Assembly (NCBI GenBank): GCA_024695865.1
Contig: JAILHI010000073.1
Location: 1-34,879, forward strand
DNA length: 34,879 bases
Direction of reading: 5' to 3'
Source: Candidatus Gastranaerophilales bacterium
GTDB lineage: Bacteria; Cyanobacteriota; Vampirovibrionia; Gastranaerophilales; Gastranaerophilaceae
A program made the position numbers and the translations under genes. Below the pieces are notes generated by a model that searched no databases, was not told where the DNA came from, and was given only the letters and a program-made list of their open reading frames with translations. This document shows positions 1 to 8,368 of this stretch, in pieces (the first letter of the stretch is position 1; each line of letters opens with the position of its first letter).

Positions 1-313
1 TGAATATATTGAGAAAGAAAATAAAATTGAAGAAGAAATTACAAGAATGTCAACAAAATTGGTTCCTTTAAGAAAGGGATATATCCACGAGCCAATTTTA
101 CTAAAAAATGGCGATATCTTATTTTTAAGTGAAACCGATAATTATTTATTTAATATAAAAATCAATAAAATAGAGAAAATAAATAGTTTTGAATATTGGC
201 GTCGTAATTTTTCAACGATAGAACTGCCAAACGGTAACGTATTGATTGTTGGTGGTAGTTGTGGAAACAGTGAATCACATTATCCGTATAATGAAGTAGA
301 AATGTTTAAATAA
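1..313 (+). CDS. Kelch-repeat-like protein, C-terminal fragment
   Basis: The frame is open from base 2 to the stop at 313, so the gene begins upstream of the window; the Met at 47 is internal. The visible ~103 residues contain two beta-rich blades. The second ends in a motif of the form LPNGNVLIVGG, about 15 variable residues, then NEVEMF, which is the typical kelch/galactose-oxidase-like blade pattern (G-x-(V/I)-L-(I/V)-x-GG ... (V/A)E-x-(F/Y)). Kelch propellers usually mediate protein or carbohydrate contacts. Substrate and location cannot be told from this fragment. No terminator follows directly; a GC-richer non-coding region begins. The kelch call is good at fold level only. Confidence 0.7.
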   Translation, partial: EYIEKENKIEEEITRMSTKLVPLRKGYIHEPILLKNGDILFLSETDNYLFNIKINKIEKINSFEYWRRNFSTIELPNGNVLIVGGSCGNSESHYPYNEVEMFK

Positions 314-360
314 AAGAAAGTAGGTAGGGGGCAAAAAGGAACGTTTGCACCAGTTTTGTA

Positions 361-456
361 CGGCTGGATACTTCGCTACCGCTCAGTATGACAGATGTAT
401 TTTCGTAACGGGATTGCCACGTCGGGCAATTCTTGCTCTCCTCGCAATGACGGCAT
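361..456. repeat. Adjacent dispersed palindromic repeat fragments
   Basis: Two short elements lie side by side. On the minus strand the first (about 361-393) reads TGTCATACTGAGC...GCGAAGTATCC. The second (about 407-456) reads CGTCATTGCGAGG...CGTGGCAATCCCGTT. Both resemble non-autonomous intergenic repeats seen scattered in many bacterial genomes. The 15-mer AACGGGATTGCCACG at 407-421 recurs exactly at 6381-6395, and the CATTGCGAG/GGCAATCC pair recurs near 9300. The boundaries are approximate. Confidence 0.65.
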
Positions 457-538
457 ACATATTTTTCCGTTGGATTTTAATTTTGCTTCACGGCTTCAAT
501 TAGATAGGAAAGCAAAAAACGAGCGAAATCTCTTACCG

Positions 539-726
539 CACTCGCAATAAACGTGCCTACGTAAACACTTCCGCCGTTTCATCACCGCCGTACGTGTTTA
601 CTTCGCACTCTGCTCGGGCGGCGCTGTCTTGAATTTTGACGGTTCAAAATCTTTGCATTCCATTTCGTTTTTGCTTCTGCAAAAACTTCATTTCAGCAGA
701 TTGTCTTGTTCCACTCGCAATAAACG
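539..726 (+). repeat. 15-bp direct repeat pair CACTCGCAATAAACG
   Basis: Perfect copies at 539-553 and 712-726, 173 bases apart, frame the central part of the non-coding region. This suggests a duplicated module or a composite element. No coding function is seen. Confidence 0.6.
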
Positions 727-937
727 GCGTTTCGGGCAAGGCTCATCGCCTTGACCCTCCAGCCTCTGCTCGTGAAACGCTTTCACAGAGACAGCGTTCC
801 CTCGTTTCACTCTCGGTCAGCCTTGTCAAAATTCGCTTTTTGCACCCTACATATTATTCTTTAACGGCTTGCAATTTGTAATTGTAAAAAATTTCATAAA
901 AAATTTCAATTTATAGCCAAAAAGTAAAAAAATTTGA

Positions 938-943
938 TATAAT
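938..943 (+). promoter_or_regulatory. TATAAT -10 box of the SNF2 gene
   Basis: A perfect TATAAT sits at 938-943 in an AT-rich stretch, with no good -35 box 16-18 bases upstream. Transcription would begin near 950. The TTG at 945 would then lie at or before the start of the message, so the in-frame ATG at 972, preceded by AGAAAG, is the likelier start of the next gene. Confidence 0.55.
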
Positions 944-971
944 ATTGTTCTTAGATAAAAGAAAGTCAAAT

Positions 972-3900
972 ATGGATTTACAGGATAATATACTTTTATA
1001 CGATCAATACGATGAAGAAGACGACGAGTTTGATTTTGACGAAGAAGCCGAAGAAGAAAAGCCCGAACATCACACCTATTCTTTCAAGAAAAACAACGTA
1101 GAGGATATGTTCCGCAATTTGACGGAAAATCCTGCGGGAATGGAGAAAAAAGATTTCAGAATGACCGTCAACAACCTTTATGACGTTGTTGATGACGAGT
1201 TTGAGGGCACCTTTCCCCAGCCTGTTTCTATTTTGAGAAATACCGATTTTTATTTCTTTAAAGAAAACGGCAAGCCTATGGTCTTTGTTTATCCGAAAAA
1301 TAATTTTGACTTCTGGCTTAAATCAAAAGGTTCTTTATACCGTTTTGTTGCAAAAACAAAAGAAATTAAAGGCGAGGAACAATATGGGTACGCTATCCCT
1401 CTTGAAGTTCTCTGGGAATACTTTTCCTGTTTTGCGGACGTTGAACACAACGAGGATTTGACGGTTTCTTATCAGGCTGTAAATAACCTAACGCAGTTTA
1501 TTTTAAGGGCAATAAGAAAACTCTATTTTATACCGAAGGTTGAAATGTCGGATAAACTGTTTTCCGTTAAATACGAACTGTTTTCTTTTACGGACGAACT
1601 GACGGCATCTCTGAAAAAATTGTCCGAATTTGATTTTGACAGTTTTTCGGACATTAAAAATACCAAAGATTACTTAATTGACAAATATCTGAACTACATA
1701 ATGTTCAAGTACATAGGGCTGAAAATCTCAAGATTTAGAGATTTAAAGGCTGCCGTGTATTTTATGAAGCCTCTTCAGCAAAAGAGATATTTCCGCTCCA
1801 CCGATGTTGCAATGGCTATTTCGGATTGGCTCGATGAAATTTATATCGGCAAATACGATATCGTTCCCGTTTTGCATATTGCAAAAATCACCGACGAGGA
1901 CTTTGTTTTAACCGTTCAAATCAAACACAAAACCGAAGGACAGGAGCCTGAAATTCTGCCCGTTGAGGTTTTGTATTCGGATAAAAAGACGATTTTTGAC
2001 AAGCCTGCCGACTTTGTAACTTCGATTATTGAAAAGCAACTTAATTATGCGCTTAAATACTATCCCGAACTTGAAACACTGTTTGAGGAAGAAAACGATT
2101 TTAAACTCAAATTAAACGTCAACGAAGTTTATAAGGTAATGGCAAATACGGCGTATTACCTTAACAAAGCGGGTATTGAACTCGTTCTGCCCGAAGATTT
2201 CGGCAACATTGTTGTACCGAGAGCATCTATAAATGCAAGAGTCAAGGCGGGCAGAGAATCTGACCTTGAAGAACTTTTGAACTTCGGCGCAAACAATATG
2301 AATTTGCACAGTATATTTGATTTTGACTACAAAATCGCAATCGGCGACGATAAGATTTCCGTCGAGGAATTTGAGGCTCTTACAAAAAATTCAAAAGGTC
2401 TTGTTGCCTATAAAAATATGTATATTCTGATTGAACAGGACGAGGCAAAGGCTTTAATTGATAAAGTTAAAAACCCGACCATCGAAACTCTTACAAGGGC
2501 AGAACTTTTGCATGCGGCACTCTCCGGTAACGTAAAAGACTACGAATTTGACTACGATGCGGCATTTGCAAACATTCTGAAAGATTTAACAAAGATTCAG
2601 GAAGTTACACCGCCCGAGGCGCTGAACGGAACTCTGCGTTCGTATCAGGAAAAAGGTCTGAGATGGCTTTATACAAACACCGTAAAAGGTTTCGGAACCT
2701 GTATTGCGGACGATATGGGTCTTGGTAAAACAATTCAGGTTATAAGTTTGATTTTAAAACTGAAAGAAGAAAACAGAATAAAAGGTCAGACACTGGTTGT
2801 TTGTCCGACAACGCTTCTCGGTAACTGGGTAAAAGAACTTAACGGTTTTGCTCCGTCTCTCTCTGTTTCGGTATATCACGGCCCCGAAAGACAACTTGAT
2901 GATAAGGCTGACGTAATTATTACGACTTTTGCCGTTTTGAGAATTGATATTGATACAATCAAAAAGAAAAACTGGGGTATGCTGATTGTCGATGAAGCAC
3001 AGAACATCAAAAACCCCGATACATCACAGACGGTTGCGGTAAAATCGCTTAAAGCGGAATATAAAGTCGCTATGACGGGTACTCCTGTTGAAAACAGACT
3101 TACTGAACTGTGGAGTATTTTTGACTTTATCAACAAAGGCTATCTCGGCACAATCAGAGAGTTTCAAAAGCGTTATGCCGTTCCGATTGAGAAATTTAAG
3201 CAGACAAACAGGGCGGAAAAACTCAAACTTTCGATATCACCGTTTGTATTAAGACGTCTTAAAACGGATAAATCGGTTATCAGCGATTTGCCCGAAAAAG
3301 TTGTTCTTGATGAATACTGTTATTTGTCAAAAATGCAGGCTGCTTTGTACGAAAGCACGCTTAATGATATTATGGGCAAAATCTCGGAAGCACAGGGTAT
3401 TAACCGCCGTGGTATGATTTTCAAACTTATAACGGCGCTGAAACAGATTTGCAACCACCCGTATCAGTATAAAAAAGCGGGTGAAATGACAAAAGACGTT
3501 TCGGGCAAATGCGATAAGTTTATCTCGGTGCTTGACGGAATTTTGGAAAATAAGGAAAAGACGGTTGTCTTTACCCAATACAAAGAAATGGGCAAAATTC
3601 TTGTGCCTATTGTCCAAAACGAACTTTCAACCACACCGTTATTTTTCCATGGTTCTTTGAATACCTCTCAGCGAGAGGCAATGCTCAAACAGTTTAAAGA
3701 GGACGATGAAAGCAAGATTATGATTTTGTCCTTAAAGGCGGGCGGAACAGGTCTTAACCTTACCAACGCAACAAACGTTATTCACTACGATTTGTGGTGG
3801 AACCCTGCCGTTGAAGACCAGGCAACCGACCGTACTTACAGAATAGGTCAGACCAACAACGTTATGGTTCACAGACTTATCACCCTCGGCACGTTTGAAG

Positions 3901-4025
3901 AAAAAATTGACGAAATGATTAAGAAAAAGAAAGAACTTGTCAATATGGCAGTCTTTGAGGGCGAAAAGACAATCACAGACCTAACGGACGAAGAAATTTA
4001 CAACATCTTCACCCTTACAGCATAA
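972..4025 (+). CDS. SNF2/HepA-family helicase-like ATPase
   Basis: This 1,017-residue protein belongs to helicase superfamily 2 (SNF2/Rad54-like double-stranded-DNA translocases that use ATP). The motor occupies roughly residues 545-1010. The Walker A motif DDMGLGKT is at 580-587, motif II DEAQ at 674-677, a MTGTPVENR motif III follows, and motif VI QATDRTYRIGQ is at 950-960. A very acidic patch (residues ~12-30) starts the protein. The ~500 residues before the motor match no family I recognise and contain no SWIM-type zinc cluster (CxC...CxH). The start at ATG 972 is preferred over TTG 945 because it has an SD and lies downstream of the -10 box. It is followed 18 bases later by the first membrane-TPR gene, so the two may be co-transcribed. 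The client process (transcription recycling, repair or defence) cannot be assigned. Confidence 0.92.
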   Translation: MDLQDNILLYDQYDEEDDEFDFDEEAEEEKPEHHTYSFKKNNVEDMFRNLTENPAGMEKKDFRMTVNNLYDVVDDEFEGTFPQPVSILRNTDFYFFKENGKPMVFVYPKNNFDFWLKSKGSLYRFVAKTKEIKGEEQYGYAIPLEVLWEYFSCFADVEHNEDLTVSYQAVNNLTQFILRAIRKLYFIPKVEMSDKLFSVKYELFSFTDELTASLKKLSEFDFDSFSDIKNTKDYLIDKYLNYIMFKYIGLKISRFRDLKAAVYFMKPLQQKRYFRSTDVAMAISDWLDEIYIGKYDIVPVLHIAKITDEDFVLTVQIKHKTEGQEPEILPVEVLYSDKKTIFDKPADFVTSIIEKQLNYALKYYPELETLFEEENDFKLKLNVNEVYKVMANTAYYLNKAGIELVLPEDFGNIVVPRASINARVKAGRESDLEELLNFGANNMNLHSIFDFDYKIAIGDDKISVEEFEALTKNSKGLVAYKNMYILIEQDEAKALIDKVKNPTIETLTRAELLHAALSGNVKDYEFDYDAAFANILKDLTKIQEVTPPEALNGTLRSYQEKGLRWLYTNTVKGFGTCIADDMGLGKTIQVISLILKLKEENRIKGQTLVVCPTTLLGNWVKELNGFAPSLSVSVYHGPERQLDDKADVIITTFAVLRIDIDTIKKKNWGMLIVDEAQNIKNPDTSQTVAVKSLKAEYKVAMTGTPVENRLTELWSIFDFINKGYLGTIREFQKRYAVPIEKFKQTNRAEKLKLSISPFVLRRLKTDKSVISDLPEKVVLDEYCYLSKMQAALYESTLNDIMGKISEAQGINRRGMIFKLITALKQICNHPYQYKKAGEMTKDVSGKCDKFISVLDGILENKEKTVVFTQYKEMGKILVPIVQNELSTTPLFFHGSLNTSQREAMLKQFKEDDESKIMILSLKAGGTGLNLTNATNVIHYDLWWNPAVEDQATDRTYRIGQTNNVMVHRLITLGTFEEKIDEMIKKKKELVNMAVFEGEKTITDLTDEEIYNIFTLTA

Positions 4026-4043
4026 TGAACGAAAGGATATATA

Positions 4044-5153
4044 ATGGAAACAAGTATTTTAGGAGTAATATTATCGTTTTTGGTTGATTTTTTTGCATCT
4101 CCCGTTCCTTTGTTGTTACTGATAATATTAAAAGTGTTCTTCGGTGAAAAAGTTAAAAATAAGCCGTTTTGGATAATTTTTGCGGTTTTGTTTATTGCAA
4201 TGACCGCACTCGGACTTTCAAGTGTTGTTGTAATGTCGAATTTTACAAAAATCAGACCGCTAACAGTTTTTCAGAAATTTAATTTATATACGGCACCGTT
4301 TGTTATAAACTTTTGCAGTTATTTTGTAAAATGCTTTTTGTATCTGCTGCCGCTGATTTTGTTTGCATCGCTTGTTTATTTTCTTAAAACCAAAGACAAA
4401 AACATATTAAAGAAAATTTTTGTAACTTTGCTGATTTTAGCGCCGTTTGCGCTCGTTTCCTATCCGTTTTTTGTGCTTGAAGTTCAAAATGCGGAAGTTT
4501 TTTCGGAACAAGAGGCAAGATATATGGCTGATAACAAAATTCCGCCTGTCAGAGCCTTTTATACCGCAATGGTTGCCGATGTTCTTGAAATGAACTTTTT
4601 AAAAGAATGTTTTAATCATGGCAAAAACCCTGATGTTTCCTCGGAGAAAGCAAAACAATTGATTGATGAATACATAAAATACAGGTCGGATGAAAGTGCT
4701 TTATCGGGCTATGACTGGAATTATCTCTATATGCTCAGAATAATGGAAAGACTTGACGAACTTCAAAAGGTTGTTGAAAAAATCGAAGCCAAAAAGGGTA
4801 TAAAAATTTCTGCGGAACTTGATTTGCTTATAGCACGCAAAAATTATGAAAAGGCGCTTGAAACTATCGAACAGATTGATTTTCAGGGCGAAAATATGAA
4901 AGACATGTACTATGCAAAAATTTATGCGGGTTTGAAAAATTACGACAAAGCCTATGAATATCTTGAAAAGTACAAAAACGAAGTTTCTCATCAGACAAAT
5001 TTAAAGGTTTATAATATTACAAAACTTTATCTTGATTACAAAACGGGCAAAAAGAAACTTGCTCAGGAAGAATTTGCGGGCATGTCGCATTTTGTTAAAG
5101 AATATTATACTCTTGATGAGTACGTAAAAAGTCTGGAAAGGGTGGATTATTAG
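4044..5153 (+). CDS. Membrane protein with TPR-like tail, paralogue 1 of 3
   Basis: A 369-residue protein of unknown function. Residues ~6-33, 41-65, 80-112 and 120-147 are hydrophobic and likely form about four membrane helices. The rest is soluble, helical and TPR-like, with alternating helices such as YEKALETIEQ and YDKAYEYLEKY. It shares with the next two genes the order of hydrophobic segments, the loop signature YF-x-x-TKDK, an LAPF...YPFF stretch, an A-(R/Q)-K-(N/D)-Y-x-x-AL-(E/K) repeat, a YLDYK-x-GK motif and a (L/I)ER-(V/I)-(D/N/E)-Y C terminus. The SD GAAAGGA precedes the ATG. The gene follows the SNF2 gene closely. TPR tails usually bind proteins; a role as an inner-membrane scaffold is inference only. 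Confidence 0.85.
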   Translation: METSILGVILSFLVDFFASPVPLLLLIILKVFFGEKVKNKPFWIIFAVLFIAMTALGLSSVVVMSNFTKIRPLTVFQKFNLYTAPFVINFCSYFVKCFLYLLPLILFASLVYFLKTKDKNILKKIFVTLLILAPFALVSYPFFVLEVQNAEVFSEQEARYMADNKIPPVRAFYTAMVADVLEMNFLKECFNHGKNPDVSSEKAKQLIDEYIKYRSDESALSGYDWNYLYMLRIMERLDELQKVVEKIEAKKGIKISAELDLLIARKNYEKALETIEQIDFQGENMKDMYYAKIYAGLKNYDKAYEYLEKYKNEVSHQTNLKVYNITKLYLDYKTGKKKLAQEEFAGMSHFVKEYYTLDEYVKSLERVDY

Positions 5154-5243
5154 GAAAACCCTAAAAGTTTGAAAACGGCAAAACTGAACGAGATTGCCGC
5201 ACTTTGCCCGCAAGAACAAAAAATATGTATTAAGGAGAAAAAA

Positions 5244-6350
5244 ATGAATTTCGGATATAAAATTTTATACTTTTTGACAGTGTGTTTCCCTGTTGTATTT
5301 TTACTGCTTGTAACCGCAAAAATCTTCTTTTTTGAAAAGTTTTCAAATAAGGTTTTTAAAATCGTTATACTTTCTGTGCTTGCAGTATTTTTATTATCAT
5401 TATTCTTTGTAACAAAAGGTTGTTATTCTTTTGACAATTTTTATCCGTTGACTTTATCTGAAACTTTTTATGCTTATACTTCGGAAATTATTTTTGATGC
5501 CTGTGTATTCTTTGTAAAAGCCTGTCTTGTTATACTGCCTTTGCTTGTGCTTGCATCTGTTTTGTATTTTGTACAAACAAAAGACAAAAAGGTTTTCAAA
5601 AAATTAATTTTCTCTCTGTTGGTTTTCATTCCTTTTATATATCTGTCTTATCCGTGTCATTTATGCCTTTTAAAACTTAATTACCAATATGCTATTGAAA
5701 GAAACAAAGTTATTGCCGATAAATCTGTTTTTCCTCCCGTAAAGGCCTTTAATGCCGCTATGGCTGCTTTTAAAATCAGAAACGAAATAGTCAGATACCA
5801 GTATGAAACGGGAAATTATGAAGATTTCAGTTCCGAGGAAATGCAAGTCATGGTAAATGAATATCTGAAATATATGAGAATGGCGGCAAAAATTATCGGT
5901 TATCAGAGTTCCGATATATGTTTTCTGCGGGATATCGAAGAATTTGACGTAATGCAGACCGTTATCGACAGAATCGAAAACAGAACGGAATTTCCCATTC
6001 CGTTTAAACTCGATTTGCTTATTGCGCAAAAAAATTATAAAGATGCCCTGAAAATCATCGGACGTGTTGCATTTGACAATTACCGCTATCCGCATAAATC
6101 ACTTTATTATATAAAAATTTATACTGGGCTGAAACAATTTGATAAAGCCTATCAGTATTATTCAAGATACGAAAAGGCAGGGCCGCCGAAAGTAATAAGA
6201 ACCGATGATGATGCCGTAAAATTTTATCTTGACTATAAAGCGGGTAAAAGAGAACTTGCCCGTAAGGATTTTAGTTATCTGGATTATTTTATAAATCATC
6301 GTTATACCCCCGAAGAATATATCAAAAAAATTGAAAGAGTAAATTATTAG
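5244..6350 (+). CDS. Membrane protein with TPR-like tail, paralogue 2 of 3
   Basis: A 368-residue paralogue of the genes on either side, with the same four-segment membrane domain, the signature YFVQTKDKKVFKKL, and a TPR-like C-terminal half ending in KKIERVNY. The start chosen is ATG 5244, 8 bases after the strong SD AAGGAG. Upstream in-frame TTG codons would add residues that neither paralogue has and that overlap a repeat remnant. Function is unknown. The 90-base gap before it contains GAGATTGCCGCACTTTGCCCGC, which looks like a decayed copy of the GGGATTGCCACG repeat. Confidence 0.83.
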   Translation: MNFGYKILYFLTVCFPVVFLLLVTAKIFFFEKFSNKVFKIVILSVLAVFLLSLFFVTKGCYSFDNFYPLTLSETFYAYTSEIIFDACVFFVKACLVILPLLVLASVLYFVQTKDKKVFKKLIFSLLVFIPFIYLSYPCHLCLLKLNYQYAIERNKVIADKSVFPPVKAFNAAMAAFKIRNEIVRYQYETGNYEDFSSEEMQVMVNEYLKYMRMAAKIIGYQSSDICFLRDIEEFDVMQTVIDRIENRTEFPIPFKLDLLIAQKNYKDALKIIGRVAFDNYRYPHKSLYYIKIYTGLKQFDKAYQYYSRYEKAGPPKVIRTDDDAVKFYLDYKAGKRELARKDFSYLDYFINHRYTPEEYIKKIERVNY

Positions 6351-6380
6351 GAGCGCTTGTCGTTACTTTGGTAAAGGACA

Positions 6381-6395
6381 AACGGGATTGCCACG
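6381..6395 (+). repeat. Exact copy of AACGGGATTGCCACG repeat core
   Basis: This 15-mer is identical to 407-421 and lies in the spacer between membrane-TPR paralogues 2 and 3. The surrounding bases look like remnants of the same dispersed element. A short open frame running across it has no other support. Confidence 0.55.
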
Positions 6396-6461
6396 AAATC
6401 AATTCTGTCAGAAAAATCTGCAAACTTACACAAAAATTTATAAAGAAAATAAGGAAAATTA

Positions 6462-7571
6462 ATGTACGATATTTATTTATTAATAAGTTATTTTTTTGCT
6501 TCGCCGATACCGATATTGACGGTAATAATTACAAAAATCTTTTTCGGTAAAAAGTTTTCAAGCAAAGCCTTTTGGATTACTCTGATTGTTGTTTTTATCC
6601 TTATGGTATATTTTTCCTTTAAAATCGTAAACGGTGTTTTATATATAACACCTTTTTACAAACTGACTTTTTCGGAATACTTTTACAGATATTATTCTGA
6701 TTTAATCTTTGACGATTGCACTGCTGTTATCGCAGGCTGTGCGTTTTTAATTCCTATTATGATTTTGGGTGCCGTCGGATATTTTGTTCAAACAAAAGAC
6801 AAAACCGTTTTTAAAAAGTTGTTTGTTTCCCTTCTCGTACTTGCCCCTTTTGTTTATGTTTCTTTTCCCTGTTATAAATTTGTTAACGTTTTGTTTATGT
6901 CTGATTATGACGTAAATCGGATAACAAATGACCTTAAATATATGGAAGATAAAACAGTGCTTCCGCCCGTAAAGGCTGTTGCGGCGAGAGAATTGACAGC
7001 AATGATACAACTTCGGGAAAATCAAGAGAATATTAATGATGATTATTTTCAATCCGAAGTGTTTAAAAATTTTGCCGATGATTTTGTAAAATATGCCGTT
7101 ATTACGGGCGATATGATGGGGTATTTTGAAACGGATTTATACCGTCTTTTGTATTTTGAAAAATTTGACGAATATTTAAAAATAATTGAAAAATTAGAAA
7201 ACAGAATGAACTCTGACGAAGCCTCGAAATACAAAATTGAGGCATATATTGCACAAAAAGATTATCAAAAAGCACTTGAAACGGCGGAAAAAACAACCTT
7301 TAAATCTGACCGGGGCAAATATATGAGATATACAAGAATTTATGCAGGGCTGAAACAATTTGACAAGGCTTACGACTACCTTGAAAAATATAAAAATACC
7401 TTTGAACATGGCGAGGGTATGGGCTGGTATAAAAAAACAAAAATTTATCTTGATTACAAATCGGGAAAAACCGAAACCGCAAAAGAAGAATATAAAAATA
7501 TGTATAAATATTCAACGAACCCGAGTCCGATTGAAGATTTTATTAAAAGAATTGAAAGGATTGAGTATTAA
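6462..7571 (+). CDS. Membrane protein with TPR-like tail, paralogue 3 of 3
   Basis: A 369-residue third copy of the tandem family. The N-terminal half has about four membrane helices and contains FASPIPILTVIITKIFFG, which is close to FASPVPLLLLIILKVFFG in copy 1, and the loop YFVQTKDKTVFKKLF. The C-terminal half has TPR-like repeats (YQKALETAEK, FDKAYDYLEKYKN) and ends KRIERIEY. The start ATG is preceded by AAATAAGGAAAATTA (SD AAGGA). No clear terminator follows before the nanE promoter. Function is unknown. Confidence 0.85.
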   Translation: MYDIYLLISYFFASPIPILTVIITKIFFGKKFSSKAFWITLIVVFILMVYFSFKIVNGVLYITPFYKLTFSEYFYRYYSDLIFDDCTAVIAGCAFLIPIMILGAVGYFVQTKDKTVFKKLFVSLLVLAPFVYVSFPCYKFVNVLFMSDYDVNRITNDLKYMEDKTVLPPVKAVAARELTAMIQLRENQENINDDYFQSEVFKNFADDFVKYAVITGDMMGYFETDLYRLLYFEKFDEYLKIIEKLENRMNSDEASKYKIEAYIAQKDYQKALETAEKTTFKSDRGKYMRYTRIYAGLKQFDKAYDYLEKYKNTFEHGEGMGWYKKTKIYLDYKSGKTETAKEEYKNMYKYSTNPSPIEDFIKRIERIEY

Positions 7572-7631
7572 AATCGGCAGGTTTAATGCGGGCGCCCTCT
7601 TAAAATAATGTTTCAAATTGAGTTTCTTTTG

Positions 7632-7660
7632 TTGAATTATAACCGAATTATGTTTATAAT
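7632..7660 (+). promoter_or_regulatory. Consensus promoter of nanE, apparently leaderless
   Basis: TTGAAT (7632-7637), a 17-base spacer and a perfect TATAAT (7655-7660). A start of transcription 6-8 bases downstream falls at about 7667, only two or three bases before the ATG at 7670. No Shine-Dalgarno sequence precedes that ATG. Confidence 0.75.
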
Positions 7661-7669
7661 TAAATCAAA

Positions 7670-8356
7670 ATGAACGTTATTGATAAAATCAAAAATTCGA
7701 TAATAATTTCGGTACAGGCAATGCCTAACGAACCCTTGTATCAGGAAGAATGTATGAACGCAATGATTAAGTCGGTTCTTAAAGGCGGAGCAAAGGCGTT
7801 ACGTCTTGCGGGTGCAAGAGATATCAAAAATGCCAAAAAGTTTTCGGACGTACCGATAATAGGATTAACAAAGCCCGATGTTATCCCTAAAAACTGGCAG
7901 AAAATTGTCTATATCACAACAGGGTTAAAAGAGGTTTCCGAACTTATAAATGCGGGGGCTGATATTATCGCAACGGACGGAACTTCAAGACCGAGAGGAA
8001 ACGACAATCTGCGAAAAATATTAAAATGTATTGAGTTGCACAAAAAATTATCAATGGCGGATATATCCACTCTGCCTGAGGCAATAGCCGCAAGGTCTTT
8101 GGGTTTTGATATGATATCAACAACACTGTCGGGATATACCCAAAAATCTTTGGATAAAAACATGGACGAGCCTGATTTTAAACTGCTTGAACAGGCCGTC
8201 AAAATACTTGATTGTCCGATAATTCTTGAAGGAAGAATCTGGACACCCGAACAGGTTAAAAAAGCATTTGATTTGGGAGCCCATGCGGTTGTAATAGGCT
8301 CCGCAGTAACAAGACCGCAGTTAATAGTTAAAAGGTTTTATACCAAAAGCAAATAA
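7670..8356 (+). CDS. nanE: N-acetylmannosamine-6-phosphate 2-epimerase (NanE)
   Basis: A 228-residue TIM-barrel enzyme that converts ManNAc-6-phosphate to GlcNAc-6-phosphate, the step linking sialic acid or ManNAc use to amino-sugar catabolism. Family motifs seen in order are ISVQAMPNEPL near the N terminus, LRLAGARDIK, ATDGTSRPRG, the MADIST strand, and EGRIWTPEQ near residue 190, followed by GAHAVVIGSAVTRP as the final phosphate-binding strand. Length is normal for the family. It lies 12 bases upstream of a ROK kinase, consistent with a kinase-epimerase pair. No N-acetylneuraminate lyase or sialic-acid transporter is in the window. Translation is probably leaderless (see the promoter just upstream). 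Confidence 0.93.
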   Translation: MNVIDKIKNSIIISVQAMPNEPLYQEECMNAMIKSVLKGGAKALRLAGARDIKNAKKFSDVPIIGLTKPDVIPKNWQKIVYITTGLKEVSELINAGADIIATDGTSRPRGNDNLRKILKCIELHKKLSMADISTLPEAIAARSLGFDMISTTLSGYTQKSLDKNMDEPDFKLLEQAVKILDCPIILEGRIWTPEQVKKAFDLGAHAVVIGSAVTRPQLIVKRFYTKSK

Positions 8357-8368
8357 AAAGGAGAAAAA

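Larger units (their letters stand above)
314..971. other. Long non-coding region with palindromic repeats and hairpins
   Basis: No convincing gene is seen over about 650 bases; an 81-codon open frame at 636-881 has no ribosome-binding site and no recognisable protein character. The stretch is visibly richer in G and C than the genes on either side. It holds a TGTCATACTGAGCGGTAGCGAAG-type element read on the minus strand (about 361-393), half of a CGTCATTGCGAGG...GGCAATCC element (407-456), a 15-bp direct repeat CACTCGCAATAAACG (539-553 and 712-726), and several inverted repeats: GTAAACAC/GTGTTTAC (561-568/594-601), CAAGGC/GCCTTG (737-742/748-753) and GTGAAACG/CGTTTCAC (772-779/803-810). The last ~90 bases are AT-rich and carry the promoter of the next gene. 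Confidence 0.7.

Noticed and set aside
636-881. An 81-codon open frame in the non-coding block
   Set aside because: No ribosome-binding site, unusual composition, and it runs through several hairpins. It looks like a by-product of the repeat element.
6368-6550. A 60-codon open frame overlapping the third membrane-TPR gene
   Set aside because: It has no SD, covers a repeat remnant and overlaps a well-supported gene in another frame.
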